Below are positions 37,169 through 46,576 of a stretch of 64,000 nucleotides of DNA, piece after piece. The DNA is from Brevibacillus brevis (GTDB taxonomy: Bacteria; Bacillota; Bacilli; Brevibacillales; Brevibacillaceae): the NCBI RefSeq assembly GCF_900637055.1, contig NZ_LR134338.1, forward strand, positions 2,180,001 to 2,244,000. The letters run 5' to 3'. Position numbers and translations under genes: made by a program. Numbering within the stretch: position 1 is the first letter of the stretch; every line of letters starts with the position of its first letter. The notes under the pieces were generated by a model. It searched no databases. It was not told the origin of the DNA and worked only from the letters and a program-made list of their open reading frames with translations.

Positions 37169-37194
37169 TGAAACTTACTTGCGTAACTATCGTA
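37169..37194 (+). promoter_or_regulatory. SigW-type ECF promoter of the pspA operon
   Basis: TGAAAC (37169-37174), 16 bases, CGTA (37191-37194): an exact fit to the SigW -35 and -10 cores with normal spacing. pspA of B. subtilis is also in the SigW regulon. The leader would be about 60 nt. Confidence 0.75.
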
Positions 37195-37263
37195 AATACA
37201 GGTATAACGGGGGCGGCAATTTTAGGCCGAACTACCTAGCACGTACTTAAGGAGGAATAATCC

Positions 37264-37929
37264 ATGTCCATTTTTAAAAGACTGCGTGATTTGACCATGT
37301 CCAATTTGTACGCTTTGATTGAGAAAGCAGAAGATCCAATCAAAATGACAGACCAGTATTTGCGTGATATGCAAGAAGACTTGAATGAAGCAGAAAAAGC
37401 GGTTGCCGCCCAAATTGCCTTGGAAAAGAAATTCAAGGTGCTGTATGAAGAACAGGAAGCCTTGGTGAAAAAGCGTGATGAGCAGGCTCACATCGCAGCA
37501 CAAGCGCAGAACATTGATCTGGCTCGCCGAGCTCTAGAAGAAAAGAAAGCTGCCGAGCAAAAAATGAACGAATACAAGGACAGCTACGAGAAAAACAAGC
37601 TGGCAGCCGATGGATTGCGCGAGAAGCTGGCTGAGATGAAAAAACAGATTACCGAACTGAAAAACAAGCGCGAAACATTAGTTGCCCGTGTCAATGCAGC
37701 CAAAGCGCAAAAGACGATCAATCAGGCGATGGGTGGCTTCGACACGAACTCGGCTATGGCTGGCTTGAAACGCATGGAAGAAAAAGCACTGCAAATGGAA
37801 GCAGAAGCAGAAGCCAGCGGCGAGATTTACAAAAAACAGAGCTCTTTAGATGAAGAAATTGCGAAGTTGAATAAGGATCAAGCCGTCGAGGACGAACTGG
37901 CTGCTCTGATGAAAAAATACGAGGGGTAA
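37264..37929 (+). CDS. pspA: PspA/IM30 family membrane-stress protein
   Basis: 221-residue ESCRT-III-like helical protein that coats stressed membranes. The amphipathic N-terminal helix (MSIFKRLRDLTMSNLYALIE) is followed by EDPIKMTDQYLRDMQEDLNE and a long coiled coil to about 150, with QMEAEAEASGEIY and a terminal acidic segment VEDELAALMKKYEG. ATG 37264 follows AAGGAGGAA. It heads a cluster with DUF350, DUF4178 and DUF4247 genes behind a SigW-type promoter, which points to envelope-stress protection. Confidence 0.95.
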   Translation: MSIFKRLRDLTMSNLYALIEKAEDPIKMTDQYLRDMQEDLNEAEKAVAAQIALEKKFKVLYEEQEALVKKRDEQAHIAAQAQNIDLARRALEEKKAAEQKMNEYKDSYEKNKLAADGLREKLAEMKKQITELKNKRETLVARVNAAKAQKTINQAMGGFDTNSAMAGLKRMEEKALQMEAEAEASGEIYKKQSSLDEEIAKLNKDQAVEDELAALMKKYEG

Positions 37930-37956
37930 ACCGCTTCAGGCGGTTTCCCTTTTTTT
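37928..37956 (+). terminator. Terminator-like hairpin after pspA
   Basis: AAACCGC and GCGGTTT pair around TTCAG, followed by CCCTTTTTTT. Partial read-through into the DUF350 gene is likely because that gene has no clear promoter. Confidence 0.75.
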
Positions 37957-37995
37957 CAGACCTTAAACACCTTGACGAAAGTAGAGTGATTCGCT

Positions 37996-38400
37996 TTGAC
38001 GTGGACAGAAATACTAGGGATGCTGGTTTGGACAGGAGCCGGCGGCATTTTGCTTTTTGTTTTGATGTGGATCGATTCGTTGTTTACGAAATACAAGGAC
38101 ATTACGGAAATCAAAAATGGAAACATAGCGGTCACGACGCGTTTTGTCATGAAGCTGTTTGCGCAAGGGTATATCTTATCGCAATCCATCATTACCTCCA
38201 ATTTATTGTGGACAGCACTGCTCGTTTCTGTGCTCTCATTTGTCATTCTGTTCCTTTTGGAGAGAATCGTGGAATGGCTGTTAAAGCAAGTGGCCGGACT
38301 GGACCTGGAAAAAGGGACGCAGGAAGGAAAAGTGGCACATGCCATGATGGCTGGTTCATTCCATCTTGTGGGTGCCTTGATTTTGGCTGCATGTCTGTAA
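37996..38400 (+). CDS. DUF350 membrane protein
   Basis: 134-residue protein with four hydrophobic segments at about 6-26, 48-64, 70-90 and 112-133. It belongs to DUF350 (YjfL-like), whose members are small membrane proteins often found next to pspA. Function is unknown. The start is TTG 37996 with only a weak GAGTG upstream, so the N-terminus is uncertain by several residues. The next gene begins 25 bp later. Confidence 0.75.
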   Translation: MTWTEILGMLVWTGAGGILLFVLMWIDSLFTKYKDITEIKNGNIAVTTRFVMKLFAQGYILSQSIITSNLLWTALLVSVLSFVILFLLERIVEWLLKQVAGLDLEKGTQEGKVAHAMMAGSFHLVGALILAACL

Positions 38401-38425
38401 GACGTGATAGGGAAGGGAGTACAGC

Positions 38426-38932
38426 ATGAGTTTGATGAAGCGAATCCAAAACATTTTTGCCAAGCATGAGCCTCCTGCACCGGAGAAGAGCATCCTGACG
38501 GTGGGGCCGGGTGATGTGGTCGATGTATCGCTCGTTACCTATCAAGTAATAGGAAAGGCGAGCAATGCGAGTCGCAAAGCCACGATGCTTACCTTGCAGG
38601 ATGGAACGACCATTCGCTACCTGTATATCGAGGAACGGGAGAAGATTGTCTATCATCTGTATAGCGTGATTGATGGACGACTGGATTCAATAGACGAAGT
38701 ACCGACCACAATCGAGATGGACGATGTCACCTACCATTTGGAGGAGCAATATAATGGCGCCGTCCAAACTGTGGGGAAAGCGCCGTTTCACACATCAGGG
38801 GAGCAGTACATCTGGCAATTCCAATCCGATCAACGCCAATTGCTGCGAATCGAGTGGCAGGATGGCCGGTTCATGCTCTATGAGGGAGAAAGTGTTCTGC
38901 CAGCGGACGTGCAGGTACTGCGCGGCACGTAG
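38426..38932 (+). CDS. DUF4178 domain protein
   Basis: 168-residue soluble protein with a DUF4178 domain (about 25-160). Visible features are a YQVIGKA strand, TMLTLQDGTTIRYLYIEERE, HTSGEQYIWQFQSDQRQLLRIEWQDG and a final EGESVLPADVQVL. The family has a beta-rich fold of unknown function and co-occurs with DUF350 and DUF4247 in Firmicutes and with stress-related clusters in other bacteria. ATG 38426 follows GGGAAGGGAG. It is 17 bp from the lipoprotein gene. Confidence 0.82.
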   Translation: MSLMKRIQNIFAKHEPPAPEKSILTVGPGDVVDVSLVTYQVIGKASNASRKATMLTLQDGTTIRYLYIEEREKIVYHLYSVIDGRLDSIDEVPTTIEMDDVTYHLEEQYNGAVQTVGKAPFHTSGEQYIWQFQSDQRQLLRIEWQDGRFMLYEGESVLPADVQVLRGT

Positions 38933-38949
38933 AGAGGAGGGACAAGTAC

Positions 38950-39741
38950 ATGCCAAATCCATGGATGAAATCAATCAAGCTCCTGCTGATTCCGGCGTTG
39001 TTCCTCCTTACGCTAGCGGGTTGCGGCAGCCCAGCGGTTGGCGAGACATATCCGCTTGAATCTGTCTCTACCAAGGACAATGGACAGTCGTCACGCATCT
39101 ATCGTGCGGAAGACAAGACTGTACCGGAAGTAGCCTTGGAGCTGGCGGAGCAGAATACGCCAGATGAAATCTCCAAAGAAGATCCGCAGCATATGTTCCT
39201 CATTTACCCGGATGAGGTATACCATTTGCAGCAAGACGCTGCCAAGCCGACGGATACGTTGATCGAGGTCGACAGCAAAGAGTACGTCCGGCAAAACTAC
39301 GATTCTTCGTTTTTGCAGGGATACATTGTAGCCAGCGTACTGGACGATTTGTTCGACGGGCTTAAGAAAAGTACAAAGGGCAGCTATCGTGGCTATTCTA
39401 GCAAGGACATATACAAGCCTTCCGGAACGTATCGCGTGCCTACAACCGAGGACAAAAAAGTAGCGCCGCCGATTACCAAAGAGGGTACGGGAAGTATTTT
39501 CAAACGGAGTAATGCAAAGAACGCGGATGGTACGGTAGGTTCTGACGGCAGCCTTTTCAAGAAGCAGGGGGATTCGTCTTCTAGCGGTAGTTCAGGTAAA
39601 ATTATTCGTTCTTCCAGCAGTCAATCGTCGAAGTCGAGTGGTTCTGTCTCATCCAAACGCTCGAGCTTTTCACCGCCGAAAAGTAAATCGCCCCCACGAA
39701 CGAAGGTAGGGGGCTCCGGGCGAATTACAAAGCGCCGATAA
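38950..39741 (+). CDS. DUF4247 lipoprotein
   Basis: 263-residue probable lipoprotein. The signal peptide (MPNPWMKSIKLLLIPALFLL, then TLAGC) has its lipobox cysteine at residue 25, placing it on the outer face of the membrane. The DUF4247 domain runs to about 145 and includes NYDSSFLQGYIVASVLDDLFDG. From about 150 on it is Ser/Lys/Gly-rich and low in complexity with a basic end, which may bind wall polymers. ATG 38950 follows GAGAGGAGGG. Last gene of the pspA operon, before a strong hairpin. Confidence 0.85.
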   Translation: MPNPWMKSIKLLLIPALFLLTLAGCGSPAVGETYPLESVSTKDNGQSSRIYRAEDKTVPEVALELAEQNTPDEISKEDPQHMFLIYPDEVYHLQQDAAKPTDTLIEVDSKEYVRQNYDSSFLQGYIVASVLDDLFDGLKKSTKGSYRGYSSKDIYKPSGTYRVPTTEDKKVAPPITKEGTGSIFKRSNAKNADGTVGSDGSLFKKQGDSSSSGSSGKIIRSSSSQSSKSSGSVSSKRSSFSPPKSKSPPRTKVGGSGRITKRR

Positions 39742-39764
39742 CTGTAAAAAATAGGTGAGAAACG

Positions 39765-39808
39765 AACAGCCCCAAACAATTTTTGTAACTCGTTTGGGGC
39801 TGTTTTTG
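39765..39808. terminator. Bidirectional intrinsic terminator
   Basis: AACAGCCCCAAAC and GTTTGGGGCTGTT form a 13-bp stem, with T-rich sequence after it and A-rich sequence before it. It serves the pspA cluster and the convergent collagenase gene. Confidence 0.88.
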
Positions 39809-39817
39809 TTTTGTAGA

Positions 39818-42739
39818 TTAGCGCTGCTTGGTCTCTACTGTATACACAACGTCTTCATTTTGATATTTGTACACATACAGGTAGTAACGGCCTGGCTTTA
39901 CTTGATAGTGGGCACTTTGCAGATTTCCCTCTATCTCTTGCGGGTACGCTACAGGCTGATCTGGATTTCCTTCGTGGAATAGCATCCATGTCACACCTTG
40001 TCCCTGCTGAGGGTTGAGAGAAATACGTATGTCTTCTGGTTTATCTACTTGGAAGGCAAAGATATCTTGCCAATCGTTTCCTTTCATGTCGCCTGAAACA
40101 GTCGTACCTATCGGCAATGGACCATTTGCTTGCTCGGTAGAATCATTGCTCTCGCTTTCTTGATAGAGTTGCTCTTGCGGACTATCTTCACCCGTCACCA
40201 TTAAGGTAAACGGTCGGTCCTCTTGCCCTGTACCATACGTATAAGCAGTTACATAGTAAGTCCCTGGTTTCGCATCGAATGATCCGATCAGCTTGTTGCC
40301 TTCACGCTTGTTGGGATAGGCGATGTAGTTCTCTCTATCGGACTCGTGGAATAAGAGCCACGCCACTCCATCTCCTTGTTTTGTTTCCATCTCTACTTGA
40401 AGCTGTTGGGCTGATTTCACATCGAGACGGAACTCCTGACTTGGTTTTTGTGGATGGATGATACCGGTGATCGGCTTACCCAATGAAATAGACGAGTCTT
40501 CAGGATTTGGATTTGGCTGTTCCGTTTCGGAGCCATCTTCATGAGACAGCTTCCCGTGGAACACGACATCATAGGCAAAGCGTCCATCTTTTGTCGTACG
40601 ATAATTGGTGAAGTAGCTCGTAACCGTGTCATAGCCATTCCAGGAAAGATCCGATAACTCCTTGAGGAATCCATCTGTGAGGCGGTTCATTTCTTGCCAA
40701 TCCTGATATTCCCCTTGGGAAGCTCCTCCCGTATAGACCCCACGCAACGTGAAGCTGCGGAAATCTCCAGAGTCTTTTTCATCTGTTTTTACATCGGTCA
40801 GAGCGGCGACCTTTGTGATTTGACGATAAACCTCTTCTTTGCTCGTCACGTCCACTTTTTGTAAGTAATCATCTGAAACGAGAGGGACATCCAACTCTTC
40901 ATACTGGTCGATCAATTCTTCTAATGTTTCTTGATAGCCACGTTCAAGAGAGCGATCACGGCTGAATTCCTCGATCAAGTCATCATAAGCAGATACATCA
41001 TTGGAGCGAATCGTATCATTGATTTTATCCAGACGAGCAAAATCATTTTTGAACATATGGTACTGAAGCGCGAAAGAGTAGTCGTAGAATGCCAGGGTAC
41101 CGTATTTGGCACGCATCATATCCGCCGCGGTGTAATCGAGATAAGACGCTGCATTACGAATATTGCCTACAACTGACTGGCGAGGCTTGATTCCTTCTGT
41201 TCGGGTTGCACCAGCGAAAAACTCAGCTCCGCCTTCTTCATACCAAGGCAAGCGGCTGTTCTCATAAATCTCTCCCTGTCCCCACATGCCGGGCACTTCA
41301 TATCTGCCTTGCAAATAGTGGACGAATTCATGACGGAACAGCTCTTCCAGACTGTAAATGCTTTGTTCTTTTGTCCGATCGTAGGTGAAGAAAGTGCCGG
41401 TACCCTCGATGTAGATACCACCATTATCTGTGTCGTATCCGTACAAGAAGCGATTCATTTTATATTCATCAGGCGTATTGTAGATGACAATGGTCAGTAC
41501 ATCATCCGGATTACCGCTCTCAAGCTCCTTGTCATTGCCGATCACTCGATGAAATTGTGCTTTCACTTCCTTGGATGCCCAATACAAGCGCTCAACCTGT
41601 TCTTCTGTTAGTTTATCTCCCGTTTTGAACACAACCGCTCCGTCATCAAAAGTAAATTGCTGCGGAAGATAATGCTTTTTCCCTTCTTTTTTCATTTCCT
41701 CGAGGTCGATTTTTTTACCATTGGCATCCTCGCCATACGTTTCCTCGATTTGTTGCGCGGCAGTGAAGTATGGCTCGCTCCACTTTTTATAAGTTTTCAT
41801 CGCTTTCGTCAATATGTCATTGGCTTTGTCTGGATCACTGTAGTAGCTTCCTAATTTCCCTGTGTAATACAAGGCATTGTTCGTCAACCATACGTGATCA
41901 GCGGAAGTGTCACCATTTTCCGCCATGTCAAAAATGGGGTCGAGAAATGCGTCGATGCTGCCTTCCAGCTCATCTTTTTGGGAATCATCTACTCCCCAAA
42001 TCAGAACATAGCCAACACCTTGAAGGACGCTGTAAAAGGCCTCGCTTGCTTCGCGATCCTCTGACCACTGATCTCGATTGTCGTTAAAGTCCTCCATTAC
42101 TTTTGACAGAACACCGATTGTCTCCGAATCAACAGTTGTGTTGCTAATTAATTTTCCCGTAGAACTAATGATTTCATTTTGAGTCTTTGTACCTAAGGCG
42201 AAATACTGATTGGAAGTAATTGCTTGAAGTGCTGGAATAATCTTCTGCTTATACTTTGGCTCCATCAAATACTTTAATTCATTATGGTAATACCCCAAGT
42301 AATACCCCGAACGCAAAACCTCTACATATGTATGAATGCCTTGCTCGTCGTCTTTGGTGAAGTTCTTGCCACTCTCTTGCAAGGCATCGATGATGGACTG
42401 AACCCGCTCCCGATCTTCATAAAATTCCTGGGTGTCGTCGTTGTAAGTAAACAGCTCAGGGATTTGCGTCCAACTAATTTCCTTCAACAATTCAACAAGC
42501 TCTGAATTGTCCAATGTATTCAGGTGCGAGATGCTGTACTTCTCCTGTTTGGCTGCTTGACGTAACTGACTCTTCGACATGTTTTCCTGAACCGGTGTAT
42601 GACCAATCTGCGAATCAATGGGCTCTTGGGAGGTGCTTGGCGGTGTGCTTTTGGCTTGAGCTGCTAGTGGCAAACCTGCCGCTACCGTTGAAATTGCAAT
42701 TGATCCTGCTGTTACCATGCTAATCCATGAACGATTCAT
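39818..42739 (-). CDS. Secreted collagenase, peptidase family M9
   Basis: 973-residue exported zinc metalloprotease degrading native collagen. The signal peptide ends at AAQA (about residue 29). A long activator domain covers about 60-370. The catalytic domain has H470-E-F-V-H474 in FRHEFVHYLQGRYEVPG and the third ligand in GGAEFFAGATR about 30 residues later. After a peptidase linker domain come two C-terminal pre-peptidase/PPC beta-sandwich domains (about 750-850 and 870-973), which bind collagen; each has a LLFHE-type motif. I start at ATG 42739 after AAAAAGGAG; ATG 42763 is also possible. Divergent from the glucan operon. Confidence 0.9.
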   Translation of the reverse strand: MNRSWISMVTAGSIAISTVAAGLPLAAQAKSTPPSTSQEPIDSQIGHTPVQENMSKSQLRQAAKQEKYSISHLNTLDNSELVELLKEISWTQIPELFTYNDDTQEFYEDRERVQSIIDALQESGKNFTKDDEQGIHTYVEVLRSGYYLGYYHNELKYLMEPKYKQKIIPALQAITSNQYFALGTKTQNEIISSTGKLISNTTVDSETIGVLSKVMEDFNDNRDQWSEDREASEAFYSVLQGVGYVLIWGVDDSQKDELEGSIDAFLDPIFDMAENGDTSADHVWLTNNALYYTGKLGSYYSDPDKANDILTKAMKTYKKWSEPYFTAAQQIEETYGEDANGKKIDLEEMKKEGKKHYLPQQFTFDDGAVVFKTGDKLTEEQVERLYWASKEVKAQFHRVIGNDKELESGNPDDVLTIVIYNTPDEYKMNRFLYGYDTDNGGIYIEGTGTFFTYDRTKEQSIYSLEELFRHEFVHYLQGRYEVPGMWGQGEIYENSRLPWYEEGGAEFFAGATRTEGIKPRQSVVGNIRNAASYLDYTAADMMRAKYGTLAFYDYSFALQYHMFKNDFARLDKINDTIRSNDVSAYDDLIEEFSRDRSLERGYQETLEELIDQYEELDVPLVSDDYLQKVDVTSKEEVYRQITKVAALTDVKTDEKDSGDFRSFTLRGVYTGGASQGEYQDWQEMNRLTDGFLKELSDLSWNGYDTVTSYFTNYRTTKDGRFAYDVVFHGKLSHEDGSETEQPNPNPEDSSISLGKPITGIIHPQKPSQEFRLDVKSAQQLQVEMETKQGDGVAWLLFHESDRENYIAYPNKREGNKLIGSFDAKPGTYYVTAYTYGTGQEDRPFTLMVTGEDSPQEQLYQESESNDSTEQANGPLPIGTTVSGDMKGNDWQDIFAFQVDKPEDIRISLNPQQGQGVTWMLFHEGNPDQPVAYPQEIEGNLQSAHYQVKPGRYYLYVYKYQNEDVVYTVETKQR

Positions 42740-42927
42740 TTCTTTCGTTGACTCCTTTTTCATTCTTTTTGGTAGTAGAACTGAATATTTTATAGTATCG
42801 GTATCCAATATGAAAATCCTTACAAATAAAACAAATGATGAGGGAATATAGCTCTTTCTTCCTATTTGTCAAAAAAGAAAAGAATGTCTAGAGAAGTAGC
42901 TTTGTAAGAATGAAAGGAGAGCGACTT

Positions 42928-43074
42928 TTGTTTGCGTATGACGAAAACATGATTGTTGATCGACAAAAGAAGAAGGGATGTGCATCCAGCATTCGACAGT
43001 CTTTGTTAGCAGCATTGGCTATGATTGACATTGGGAAATCACAGATAGGCGAAGTTGGCGGAGGGGAGTGCTAG
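42928..43074 (+). CDS. Small protein of unknown function at the head of the glucan operon
   Basis: 48-codon frame from TTG 42928 to TAG 43074. AAAGGAG at 42913-42919 stands 8 bases upstream, which is ideal. The product has a charged start (FAYDENMIVDRQKKKGC) and a mildly hydrophobic middle (SLLAALAMIDIG), with two cysteines. Its last codons carry the ribosome site of the next gene, whose ATG is 3 bp downstream, so it may also work as a leader peptide that couples translation. No family is recognised. ATG 42910 is in frame but lacks a ribosome site. Confidence 0.45.
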   Translation: MFAYDENMIVDRQKKKGCASSIRQSLLAALAMIDIGKSQIGEVGGGEC

Positions 43075-43077
43075 AAA

Positions 43078-43698
43078 ATGCTGGAAAAAATTCTCGAACT
43101 GCGTTCACGATCCATGTCCATTGCACAAATTGCCAAAGAATGCGGCTTAACGATTGGTCAAGTTAAGTATCGCCTGCAAAAAGACCGTGCGAAGCCAGTG
43201 ACACTACCTCCCGCTAAAACGGAATTGGAATGGCAATTGCCTGCGTTTTACGGCCGGGACATTGTCAAAGTCATGGCACAAGGACCGACTGTGTTATTCA
43301 TCTATTGGGAAATCACTTGGCCACGCATGAGAATGGTCGCATCGTACCTGCAAGCCGATTATCGTCACATCCAGAAGGGCTTGCGCTTGTATGATGTAAC
43401 GGAACGCTTATTTGATGGGAAAAATGCGCATTCCGTCCGAGATGTGCAAGTACATGAAGAGGCTCATTCCTGGTACGTGAAAGATGTAGAGCCAGGACGT
43501 ACATACATTGTTGATTTTGGTTTATATGAACAGAATCGGTTTTGCCCGATATTGCGCTCGGAAACGGTAGTTACCCCGCGCCATTCAAAAGCGAACTGGG
43601 GGGAACCGTTAGTTGAGCCCGTCCACGATCCAGCTACACCTTCCTGGTTTGAGAACTTTTCCTCCTACTCGTTGTATGCCAAAACATCAAATAAGTGA
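43078..43698 (+). CDS. DUF4912 protein with N-terminal helix-turn-helix
   Basis: 206-residue protein. Residues 1-38 (MLEKILELRSRSMSIAQIAK, then ECGLTIGQVKYRLQK) look like a small helix-turn-helix. The DUF4912 domain (about 55-180) includes LPAFYGRDIVKVMAQGPTVLF, IYWEIT and YIVDFGLYEQNRFCPILRSE. DUF4912 has an immunoglobulin- or carbohydrate-binding-like fold and is often adjacent to GH57 genes, as here. It may sense or bind glucan, or regulate the operon; both are inference. ATG 43078 follows GCGGAGGGGAG. Confidence 0.82.
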   Translation: MLEKILELRSRSMSIAQIAKECGLTIGQVKYRLQKDRAKPVTLPPAKTELEWQLPAFYGRDIVKVMAQGPTVLFIYWEITWPRMRMVASYLQADYRHIQKGLRLYDVTERLFDGKNAHSVRDVQVHEEAHSWYVKDVEPGRTYIVDFGLYEQNRFCPILRSETVVTPRHSKANWGEPLVEPVHDPATPSWFENFSSYSLYAKTSNK

Positions 43699-43708
43699 GG
43701 TGTCATTT

Positions 43709-46546
43709 GTGCACAAAGGTTATCTCTCCCTCGTGTTGCATGCCCATTTGCCTTATGTCCGACACGGGGATCGGGACGATCGCCTGGAAGAGCGCTGGGT
43801 GTATGAAGCCATGCTGGAATGCTATCTTCCCTTGCTCATGGTTTTCGACAAGCTCCTCTCAGACGGCATCACTTTTCGCATGACCCTTGCTATTTCTCCG
43901 ACATTACTTTCCATGCTGGATGATGATCTGATCGTGACACGCTTTCGCAAACATCTAACGAAGACCGTTGAATTGGCTGGGAAGGAAGTCAAACGAACCG
44001 CAGGTCAACCGCAAGAACACCGTATCTCCAAAATGTACGTGGAGCGTTTTCGAACCATCATTGCCTATTGCCGCAAGTGGGATTTTCAACTGATTAAGGC
44101 CTTTCGGCATATCGCGGACAGCGGATGCCTCGAACTCATCACTTGCGCAGCGACGCATTCCTTTTTGCCCTATGTCGAAACAGAAGAGGCGATTCGGGCA
44201 CAGCTGCAGGTGGGCATCGATACGCATGAGCGGCTTCTGGGAAGACGTCCGAAGGGAATTTGGCTGCCAGAGTGCGGGTATGCACCTGGACTGGACCGTT
44301 TGCTGAAAGAGGCAGGGCTTCGGTATTTCTTTGTAGACAGTCACACGATAGAGCATGCGACGCCTTTACCTCGCAGAGGGGTGCTGGCTCCCTTGTTCAC
44401 ACCGCATGATGTAGCTGCCTTTGCCCGAGATGAAGTGGCTTCCCGTCAGGTATGGAGCTCGATCGATGGTTATCCAGGGGACTATGACTATCGTGAATAC
44501 TACCGGGATATCGGATTTGACAGGGAGATGAGCTACATCGAGCCGTACATCCATCCTGACGGCATACGCGTGCATACCGGTTTGAAATACTATCGGATCA
44601 CCGGAAAAGAAGGGGATAAAGACTGGTATGAGCCAAGCTGGGCTCGTGAAAAAGCAGCGTCACATGCGGGACACTTCCTGTATCACCGAGAGCGCCAAGT
44701 GGAGGAAGCCAGTCACTGGATGGATCGCAAGCCGCTGGTCGTCGCCACTTATGATGCGGAGCTGTTTGGTCATTGGTGGTTCGAGGGTCCGCAGTTTTTG
44801 GATGACCTCATACGAAAAACGGTTTGTGATTCAAAAGAAGTGAAATTAATGACACCATCTGAATATTTGGAGGAGTATCCAGAGCAGGATCGCGGTTACT
44901 TGCCTATGTCTACGTGGGGAAGAAATGGCTACGGAGAAGTCTGGCTGAATGAGAACAATGGCTGGATATACAGGCATCTGCATCAAGCAGAGCGCGAACT
45001 GATCGCAGCGATTACTACGTTTTATGAAAAGAAAGGAGATCAGCTTGCCCTACGATGCCTCAAGCAGGCTGCCCGCGAATTGATGCTGGCCCAAAGCAGT
45101 GATTGGGCGTTTATTTTAGACGGTCAAACGGTCACCCGGTATGCGTTGCAACGCATTCATGACCATTTGGTTCGCATGCGGGCTCTCTTGGCGATGTATC
45201 GCGAGCATCAACTGGATGAAGGGGCAATTACCCAAGCAGAAGCTGACTTTCCGATCTTTCCTGACTTGGATATCACGTTCTATTTGCCTAAACAAACGCA
45301 TAGAGTGAACGTATCGCGTCAATTGGTAGCGGCCGCGCAAGACCAGTCTTCGACAAAAACAGTGTTGATGCTTGCATGGGAATTTCCCCCTCATGTGGTA
45401 GGGGGGCTTGGTCGGGCTGTCTACGATCTCGCCAGGCATCTTGTCCAGCAAGGAATAGTGGTGCACGTCCTGACACGTGCGACAGATTCATGCTCCATAG
45501 ATGAGACGATGGAAGGGGTTCACGTACACCGTTTACCTACGTACATTCCCTCTGAACAAGCTGACTTTCTGGCATGGGTGTTTCAACTGAATTTGGCGAT
45601 GGTCGATGCAGTTGAGCATATCTGGTCACTCGGGGTGCGACCAGATGTCATCCATGCTCACGATTGGCTTGTCAGCTGGGCTGCGATCGAACTGAAACAG
45701 AGGTACTCTCTTCCACTCGTCAGCACGATTCATGCTTTGGAACATGGTCGGCACCATGGCATTCATACACCGTTGCAGCGAAGGATTCATGAGTGTGAAC
45801 GTACGCTAACACAAAGCTCTGACTCCATTATCGTTTGCAGCAAGTATATGGAGTCGGAAGTCATGCGCCTGTTCGGACCACCATCCTCCCAATTACGTGT
45901 CATTCACAATGGCGTCGATCTCATTCCCCTACCGGATGTCAATCGTGAGCAGCTTCGGCAGGAGTTAGCGATTGGGGATGGCCCTGTTCTCCTTTTTGTA
46001 GGGCGCTTGGTCCAGGAAAAAGGTGTTCACCTATTGTTGGAAGCCATGGCAAGGCTGCGCGATGAGTTTCCGCATGCGAAGTTGCTTGTGGCCGGCAGAG
46101 GACCGATGCAAGACGAGTGGAAGCAGTTGGTTCATCAGCTGGGACTTTTTGAGCAAGTCCGGTTCTTGGGCTTCGTAGACGATGGAAGGCGAAATGAGCT
46201 GTTCGCCTTGGCAGATGTGGCGGTATTCCCGAGCTTGTATGAGCCTTTTGGAATTGTTGCGCTGGAAGCGATGGCTTTGGGTACGCCTGTTCTGGTTGCG
46301 GATACGGGAGGGCTGCGAGAGATCGTTCGCCATGGAGAGAACGGCGCCATGATGTACACAGGCGACCCCGAATCCTTGACGAATCAACTCCGCTGGCTAC
46401 TGCGCGACCCTGTTCAGCGGCAGCAACTGGCCCAGACGGCAATGCAAGATGTCAAACAGTTTTATAACTGGACACTTCTGGCTAGTCAAACCATCGAGCT
46501 ATACCGTTCACTTGACGTCCCCGCGGAAATCAGCATGACAACATAG
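43709..46546 (+). CDS. GH57 alpha-glucan branching enzyme fused to GT4 glycosyltransferase
   Basis: 945-residue two-enzyme fusion. Residues 1-530 form a GH57 branching-enzyme-type domain with LHAHLPYVRH (about 9-18), nucleophile Glu188 in GIWLPECGYAPG, acid/base Asp349 in TYDAELFGHWWFEG and a C-terminal DUF1957-like helical part. From about 550 a GT4 glycosyltransferase starts (VLMLAWEFPPHVVGGLGRAV), with DVIHAHDWL, FVGRLVQEKGVHLLLEA and the EX7E motif in YEPFGIVALEAMALG (Glu843 and Glu851). It could elongate and branch an alpha-1,4-glucan. GTG 43709 follows GAGGTG. Confidence 0.9.
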   Translation: MHKGYLSLVLHAHLPYVRHGDRDDRLEERWVYEAMLECYLPLLMVFDKLLSDGITFRMTLAISPTLLSMLDDDLIVTRFRKHLTKTVELAGKEVKRTAGQPQEHRISKMYVERFRTIIAYCRKWDFQLIKAFRHIADSGCLELITCAATHSFLPYVETEEAIRAQLQVGIDTHERLLGRRPKGIWLPECGYAPGLDRLLKEAGLRYFFVDSHTIEHATPLPRRGVLAPLFTPHDVAAFARDEVASRQVWSSIDGYPGDYDYREYYRDIGFDREMSYIEPYIHPDGIRVHTGLKYYRITGKEGDKDWYEPSWAREKAASHAGHFLYHRERQVEEASHWMDRKPLVVATYDAELFGHWWFEGPQFLDDLIRKTVCDSKEVKLMTPSEYLEEYPEQDRGYLPMSTWGRNGYGEVWLNENNGWIYRHLHQAERELIAAITTFYEKKGDQLALRCLKQAARELMLAQSSDWAFILDGQTVTRYALQRIHDHLVRMRALLAMYREHQLDEGAITQAEADFPIFPDLDITFYLPKQTHRVNVSRQLVAAAQDQSSTKTVLMLAWEFPPHVVGGLGRAVYDLARHLVQQGIVVHVLTRATDSCSIDETMEGVHVHRLPTYIPSEQADFLAWVFQLNLAMVDAVEHIWSLGVRPDVIHAHDWLVSWAAIELKQRYSLPLVSTIHALEHGRHHGIHTPLQRRIHECERTLTQSSDSIIVCSKYMESEVMRLFGPPSSQLRVIHNGVDLIPLPDVNREQLRQELAIGDGPVLLFVGRLVQEKGVHLLLEAMARLRDEFPHAKLLVAGRGPMQDEWKQLVHQLGLFEQVRFLGFVDDGRRNELFALADVAVFPSLYEPFGIVALEAMALGTPVLVADTGGLREIVRHGENGAMMYTGDPESLTNQLRWLLRDPVQRQQLAQTAMQDVKQFYNWTLLASQTIELYRSLDVPAEISMTT

Positions 46547-46576
46547 ATTGCAACGATGAAGGAGGAAGGAAAGAAG

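Noticed and set aside
40417..40674. Minor frames inside the collagenase gene
   Set aside because: Shadows within a clear M9 protease reading frame.
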